Part shown: piece by piece, positions 59,901 to 64,000 of the stretch
Numbering within the stretch: position 1 is the stretch's first letter
Layout: every line of letters starts with the position of its first letter
Assembly (NCBI RefSeq): GCF_037940415.1
Contig: NZ_CP149798.1
Coordinates: 2,786,501-2,850,500 of the forward strand
Direction: 5' to 3'
Origin: Streptomyces sp. f51
GTDB taxonomy: Bacteria > Actinomycetota > Actinomycetes > Streptomycetales > Streptomycetaceae
DNA: 64,000 bases
Program-made: the position numbers and the translations under genes
The notes under the pieces: model-generated
Databases searched by the model: none
The model's input: only the letters and a program-made list of their open reading frames with translations
What the model was told of the DNA's origin: nothing

Positions 59901-61884
59901 GGCCGTCGTCGCCGAGGTAGTCGCCGTTGCCGTTGAGGGACTTGGGCAGACGCAGCCCGAAGTCGTAGATCCACGCCGTCGTACGGTCCGAGCAGCGCAG
60001 TTCGTACGGCCGCTCGTCGGTGACCTCGACGCCCATGCGGTTCAGGGCGGGCAGGACCGCGGAGAGCGAGACCTGCTCGCCGGTGCGGTAGATCTTGAAA
60101 CGGCGCTCGCCGGGCGCCGCGCCCACCGGCTCGTACAGGCTGAGCGCGAAGTCCTTGCTGGGCTCCTTGCCGAGTGCCTGGAGGTGGACCAGGTCGGCGA
60201 CGGCGGAGCGCGGGGAGTGGTCGGCCTTGTAGCCCTCGGGGAAGGCGTTGCCGTAGCGGCGCAGCAGCTCGGCGGCGCGCTCCTCGCCGCACTCGGCGGT
60301 CAGCGCCTCCGCGAAGCCGTCGGCCCAGGAGCGGGCGGCCTCGACGAGACGCGCCTCGATGCGCTCCTTGTCGGAGTCGGACAGCTGCGGCAGCTCGGTG
60401 CCCGGCTCGACCCGGACCACGAAGTGCAGCCGGGACAGGATCGACTCGGTGTTCCAGGCCGTGAAGTCGACGCTGGTGCCGTTGAGCTCTTCCTTGAGGA
60501 TGTCGATGATCCGCAGACGCACACCGGTGGTGTAGCGGTCGCGCGGGAGGTAGACGAGGGCCGAGTAGTAGCGGCCGTACTCGTCCTGGCGCAGGTAGAG
60601 CCGCAGCCGGCGGCGCTCCTGGAGGTACAGGACGGACGTGACGATCGCCCGGAGCTCGTCGGCGGGGGTCTGGAACAGCTCGTCGCGCGGGTACGTCTCC
60701 AGGATCTGGAGCAGGTCGCGGCCGTCGTGGCTGTTGGGCGAGAACCCGGCGCCGCGCAGGACCTCGTCGACCTTGCGGCGGACGACGGGCACCCGGCGCA
60801 CGGACTCGGTGTACGCGGCGGAGGAGAACAGGCCCAGGAAGCGGCGCTCCCCGACGACCTCGCCGTTCTCGTCGAACTTCTTGACGCCGACGTAGTCCAG
60901 GTACGAGGGCCGGTGCACGGTGGCGCGGCTGTTCGCCTTGGTGAGGACCAGCAGCTTGTGCTCGCGGGCCTTGGCGCGGGCGTCCGCGGGCAGCCGCTCG
61001 AAGGACGGGCTGACCGGGTGGCTGTCCTCGCCGTGCTGCGGGTCGGAGCGCAGGATGCCGAGCCCGGTGCCGGGGACGGCGGCCAGCGAGTCGTCCTCGC
61101 GCAGCTGGTACTCGCGGTAGCCGAGGAAGGTGAAGTGGTCGCCGGAGAGCCAGCGCAGCAGCTCGCGGGCCTCCTCGACCTCCTGGTCGCGCAGATCGTC
61201 GGCGGTCGGCTCCTTGGGGAGCTCCTCGGCGATCCGCAGCGCCGCGTCGCGCATCTTCTCCCAGTCCTCGACGGCCTCACGGACGTCGGACAGGACGCGC
61301 AGCAGGTCCGCGGTGATCTGCTTCAGGTCGGCACGGTCGGTCTCACGGTCGATCTCGACGTGGATCCACGACTCGACGTGCGCGTCGTGCGGCAGGTCCT
61401 CGGCGGAGGGCCGCGTGGGCAGCACCTCGATGAGCTTGCCGGTGAGGTCGCGCCGGACGACGAACTGCGGATGGATGACGACGTGGATGCCCCGGCCCTG
61501 GCGGGACAGCTCGTTGGTCACCGAGTCGACGAGGAAGGGCATGTCGTCCGTGACGACCTCGACGACGGAGTGGCTGCATGTCCAGCCGTTCTCCTCGACG
61601 GTCGGCGTGTGCACACGCACGTTCGCCGTGCCCTGCGGCCGCATCTCGGCCAGTCTGTAGTGGGAGAAGGCCGCTCCGAAGACGTCGACCGGGTCGCGGT
61701 CGGTGAGGTCCTCCGGGGCCGTGTGCAGGTAGTAGCGCTGGAGGAACGCGAGCACGGTGTCCCGGTCGGGGGTGCCCTCGCCCGTCGTCCCAGTCGGTAG
61801 GTGCCCCCCGACCGGGCTGTTCTCAGCTACCCGGGCAGCCCTCTCGAGCAGCTCGGCCTTGGCTTCGTCCAGCTTGGTCTGCAT
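56947..61884 (-). CDS. gdhB: Large NAD-specific glutamate dehydrogenase (180-kDa class)
   Basis: The 1645-residue protein matches the large bacterial NAD-GDH family in length and motifs. It has regulatory N-terminal regions ([25 protein letters not shown] and a [10 protein letters not shown] segment) and the catalytic core with [60 protein letters not shown] and [14 protein letters not shown] also belong to the family. It converts glutamate and NAD to 2-oxoglutarate, ammonium and NADH. It feeds carbon from amino acids into the TCA cycle, in the cytoplasm. It is probably monocistronic, with its own terminator and a long upstream spacer. Confidence 0.96.
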   Translation of the reverse strand: [1645 protein letters not shown]

Positions 61885-62506
61885 TGTCCTCTGGCTCCTG
61901 TCGCGCGCCGTTGCGTGACGTTGAAGGAAATACGGTCTCGTGACTTCCGACGTGACGCCGCGACGCGGGGTGTCCGGTCCGGTTCGACGCTATGCCGGAG
62001 GGTGAGATGGGCGGAGGGGTATCGGTCAATCCGGAGGCCCCCGGAGTCAGTGGCGCCGCTCTGGGCGACGTCCGTTCCCCGGGTGATGTCGCCGTACGGA
62101 CCGCGTCGCCGCGTGCGCTCGCCGTGTTTCCGCTCGCGCGTACGGCCGTCGCCATGATCCCGTTCCGCCCGTGAAGATCAGCGATTGACGCCCGGTCACG
62201 GATGTCGTCCGTGCGCTCCGGGCGCGGGGCAGGGGCGACGATGCCCCCGCGAGATATCGCGCTGATCACGCCACCAGGCTATCGCCCCCGACCGGGGGGT
62301 CGTCATGAGCCGTATGTGTACAAAACCGGGGGTGGAACTTTGACACTATGCACAGGGACGAATGGGGCGACGGCATGCAGTGCGGGCCGACGCCGCGTTA
62401 CCTTCGTCGTACGGGCGGTGTTCTGCCCCCTGGCAGACGCCTCGCCCGGAGGCAGGTTGACCGGGACGGCGAAACGCGCAAGGACGGCCGACGGGAGCGC
62501 AGCACC
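61885..62506. other. Long divergent intergenic region between gdhB and the PfpI-like gene
   Basis: About 620 bases separate two divergent starts. It should hold both promoters. The 62305–62350 part is the least GC-rich and includes TTGACA (62340–62345), but no matching -10 at 16–18 bases was found. TTGACG also occurs near 62185. No reading frame here shows protein-like features, and no RNA gene was recognised. Confidence 0.45.
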
Positions 62507-63073
62507 ATGGCAGCGAAGATCCTCATTGTCACCGGCGACGCGGCGGAGTCGCTGGAAGTCCTCTATCCCTACCAACGCCTGCGCGAGGAGGGCTACGAGG
62601 TCCACATCGCGGCGCCCTCCCGCAAGAAGCTCCAGTTCGTGGTCCACGACTTCGAGCCCGGCTTCGACACGTACACGGAGAAGCCCGGCTACACCTGGCC
62701 CGCGGACCTCGCGTTCTCGGAGGTCGACCCCGGCGCGTACGTCGCCCTGGTCATCCCCGGCGGACGTGCCCCGGAGTACCTCCGCAACGACCTCGAACTC
62801 CGCAAGATCCTGAAGTCCTTCTTCGACGCGGACAAGCCGGTGGCCCAGATCTGCCACGGCCCCCTGCTGACGGCCGCCGTCGACAGCCTGAGCGGCCGCC
62901 GCGTCACGGCCTACCCGGCGCTTGAACTCGACATGCAGGCGGCGGGCGCGACCTTCCAGGACGCGGAGGCCGTCGTCGACGGCACCCTGGTCTCCTCCCG
63001 CGCCTGGCCGGACGACTCCGCCTGGATGCGCGAGTTCCTCAAGGTGCTGCGCTCGAAGGCCCCGGTGGGCTGA
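62507..63073 (+). CDS. DJ-1/PfpI-family protein
   Basis: ATG 62507 follows GGGAG and gives 188 residues. The fold motifs are clear: AAKILIVTGDAAESLEVLYPYQRLREEGYEV, VALVIPGGRAPEYLRND and the nucleophile elbow VAQICHGPLLTAA with Cys116 followed by His117. This set is seen in PfpI/YhbO/DJ-1 proteins with glyoxalase, deglycase or stress-protective roles. Which activity applies cannot be told from sequence. It stands alone, divergent from gdhB. Confidence 0.88.
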   Translation: MAAKILIVTGDAAESLEVLYPYQRLREEGYEVHIAAPSRKKLQFVVHDFEPGFDTYTEKPGYTWPADLAFSEVDPGAYVALVIPGGRAPEYLRNDLELRKILKSFFDADKPVAQICHGPLLTAAVDSLSGRRVTAYPALELDMQAAGATFQDAEAVVDGTLVSSRAWPDDSAWMREFLKVLRSKAPVG

Positions 63074-63290
63074 CGGGCGCGGGCGTCACGGGGGTGCTGG
63101 CGCTGGCGTCCCGGGGGTGCGGGCGCGGGCGTCACTGGGTGCTGGCGCGGGCGTCCCGGGGGGTGCGGGCGTGGGCGTCCCGGGGATTGCTGGCACCGGT
63201 GTCCCGGGGGTGCGGGCACCGGCGTCCCGAGGTCGGGGGCGTCCCGGGGGTCGGGGTGCCGCCGCGCCGCCAGGACTTCGCCGGGCAGCC
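63074..63290. repeat. Degenerate tandem repeats in the gap after the PfpI gene
   Basis: Roughly nine imperfect units of about 20–24 bases follow the stop codon. They are built on GGGCGTCCCGGG with GGTGCGGGC or GGTGCTGGC spacers. The array lies between two convergent genes. The half-palindromic CCCGGG cores could form alternative hairpins and act as a composite terminator. No conserved frame is evident, although the repeats keep several frames open. Confidence 0.7.
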
Positions 63291-63300
63291 GGCGGAGTCC

Positions 63301-63966
63301 TCAGGCGGCCAGTCTTCCGGCTTCCTCGACGGCTTCCTCCAGGCTGTCCACCACGGGAACACCGGCCTCCTCCAGGCTGGCGCGGCTGTGGGAACCCCCG
63401 GTGTAGAGGACGGCACCGGCGCCGACGTGGCGGGCGGCCGTCGCGTCGTCCACCGCGTCCCCGATCACCACCACCCGGGCCGGTTCGACGGCCCCGAGTG
63501 CACCGAGGTGGCGCACCATGTGCTCGGCCTTGCTGCCGCCGGAGGGCCCGGTGCGCCCGTCGACCCGCAGGAAGTGCGGCTCGATCCCGAAGTCCCGCAC
63601 CAGCGGGACCAGGTCCTCGTGGCCGTACATGCTCAGCAGGGACTGGCTGCGGCCCGCCGCCACCCACCCGGCCAGCAGCGCGGGCACCCCGGCGGTGAGG
63701 CCGCACGCCCTGCGGTGCTCGGCGTAGTACCGGTGGAAGGTGTCGTCCATGACCTGCCACTCGGCCTGCGTGGGCAGCCGGCCCATCAGCCGCTCGTAGA
63801 ACCTGGGCACGGGCACGCAGTACATCGCCCGATAGCGCTCCAGGGTGATCGGCTCAAGACCCAGCTCCGCGAAGGCCGCGTTCGTCGCCCCGATGATCGC
63901 GTCATTGTCGTGGAACAGCGTGCCGTTCCAGTCCCACACAATGTGCGCGTTTCCTTGCTTCCCCAT
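63301..63966 (-). CDS. HAD-superfamily hydrolase
   Basis: ATG 63966 gives 221 residues starting MGKQGNAHIVWDWNGTLFHDNDAI; an upstream start at 63999 is less likely. Motif I is DWNGT with nucleophile Asp12, motif III is the Lys in GGSKAEHMVRHL, and motif IV is VVVIGDAVDD. A helical cap lies between about 25 and 95. The arrangement fits phosphoglycolate-phosphatase-like enzymes acting on a small phosphorylated metabolite. TACGTT lies seven bases before the start, so the message may be leaderless. Confidence 0.85.
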   Translation of the reverse strand: MGKQGNAHIVWDWNGTLFHDNDAIIGATNAAFAELGLEPITLERYRAMYCVPVPRFYERLMGRLPTQAEWQVMDDTFHRYYAEHRRACGLTAGVPALLAGWVAAGRSQSLLSMYGHEDLVPLVRDFGIEPHFLRVDGRTGPSGGSKAEHMVRHLGALGAVEPARVVVIGDAVDDATAARHVGAGAVLYTGGSHSRASLEEAGVPVVDSLEEAVEEAGRLAA

Positions 63967-64000
63967 ACAAGAAAACGTACCCGCCGCCACTGACAACACG

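Noticed and set aside
56953-61800. Plus-strand open frame of about 1615 codons opposite the NAD-glutamate dehydrogenase gene
   Set aside because: It mirrors the real gene on the other strand; high GC content removes stop codons from antisense frames. Its product shows only Arg/Val/Gly/Asp-rich wording and no motifs.

Overview
The window is a stretch of high-GC actinobacterial chromosome. Gene content and order (ssrA–smpB, ftsEX, prfB, the pkaA/pkaB kinases, a TagF-type cluster, tagGH, gtrA, large NAD-glutamate dehydrogenase) match the conserved core chromosome of Streptomyces. Supporting signs are the strong G/C third-position bias, GTG/TTG starts, an LAETG sorting signal and ABC sugar importers that lack their own ATPase. 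No transposase, integrase, phage gene or CRISPR array was seen. Function calls rest on motifs and gene order read by eye; no database search was run.

Layout. (1) 1–4375, minus strand: an exopolysaccharide module with a proline-rich membrane protein (MatA-like), a deacetylase/glycosyltransferase fusion (MatB-like) and a translationally coupled acyltransferase-3 protein, resembling a fused staphylococcal ica operon. (2) 4685–7584: a LysR regulator divergent from an MFS exporter that carries a long repeat-encoded tail. (3) 7679–14157: a promoter/operator followed by an ABC sugar importer, a GH31 alpha-xylosidase and a LacI repressor, a likely xyloside or xyloglucan-oligosaccharide operon. (4) 14191–20893: trans-translation (ssrA, smpB), an S41 protease, ftsX/ftsE, a small zinc-ribbon membrane protein, a sortase substrate and prfB. 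(5) 21136–28606: kinases PkaB and PkaA, divergent from a 1319-residue FHA–FtsK/EssC-like protein with an altered Walker A motif. (6) 28837–32499: a second ATPase-less sugar importer whose first permease has a large extracellular insertion.

(7) 32651–56693: a cell-wall glycopolymer region. It holds three tandem GT2–CDP-glycerol transferase fusions, four polytopic GT-C-type glycosyltransferases, a GT2 enzyme, galE, the TetR/TagG/TagH exporter locus, a GT4 enzyme, a large TagF homologue and gtrA. The ohr/ohrR peroxide-resistance pair sits inside it. Three glycopolymer genes share a TACGAT element 7–9 bases before the start codon, suggesting co-regulated leaderless transcripts. (8) 56947–63966: NAD-glutamate dehydrogenase, a DJ-1/PfpI protein, a tandem-repeat spacer and a HAD hydrolase.

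Taken together, much of the window concerns the cell envelope: exopolymer (mat), division-site wall remodelling (ftsEX), kinase/FHA signalling and teichoic-acid-like polymer synthesis and export. Nutrient-uptake operons and translation-quality genes are interleaved.
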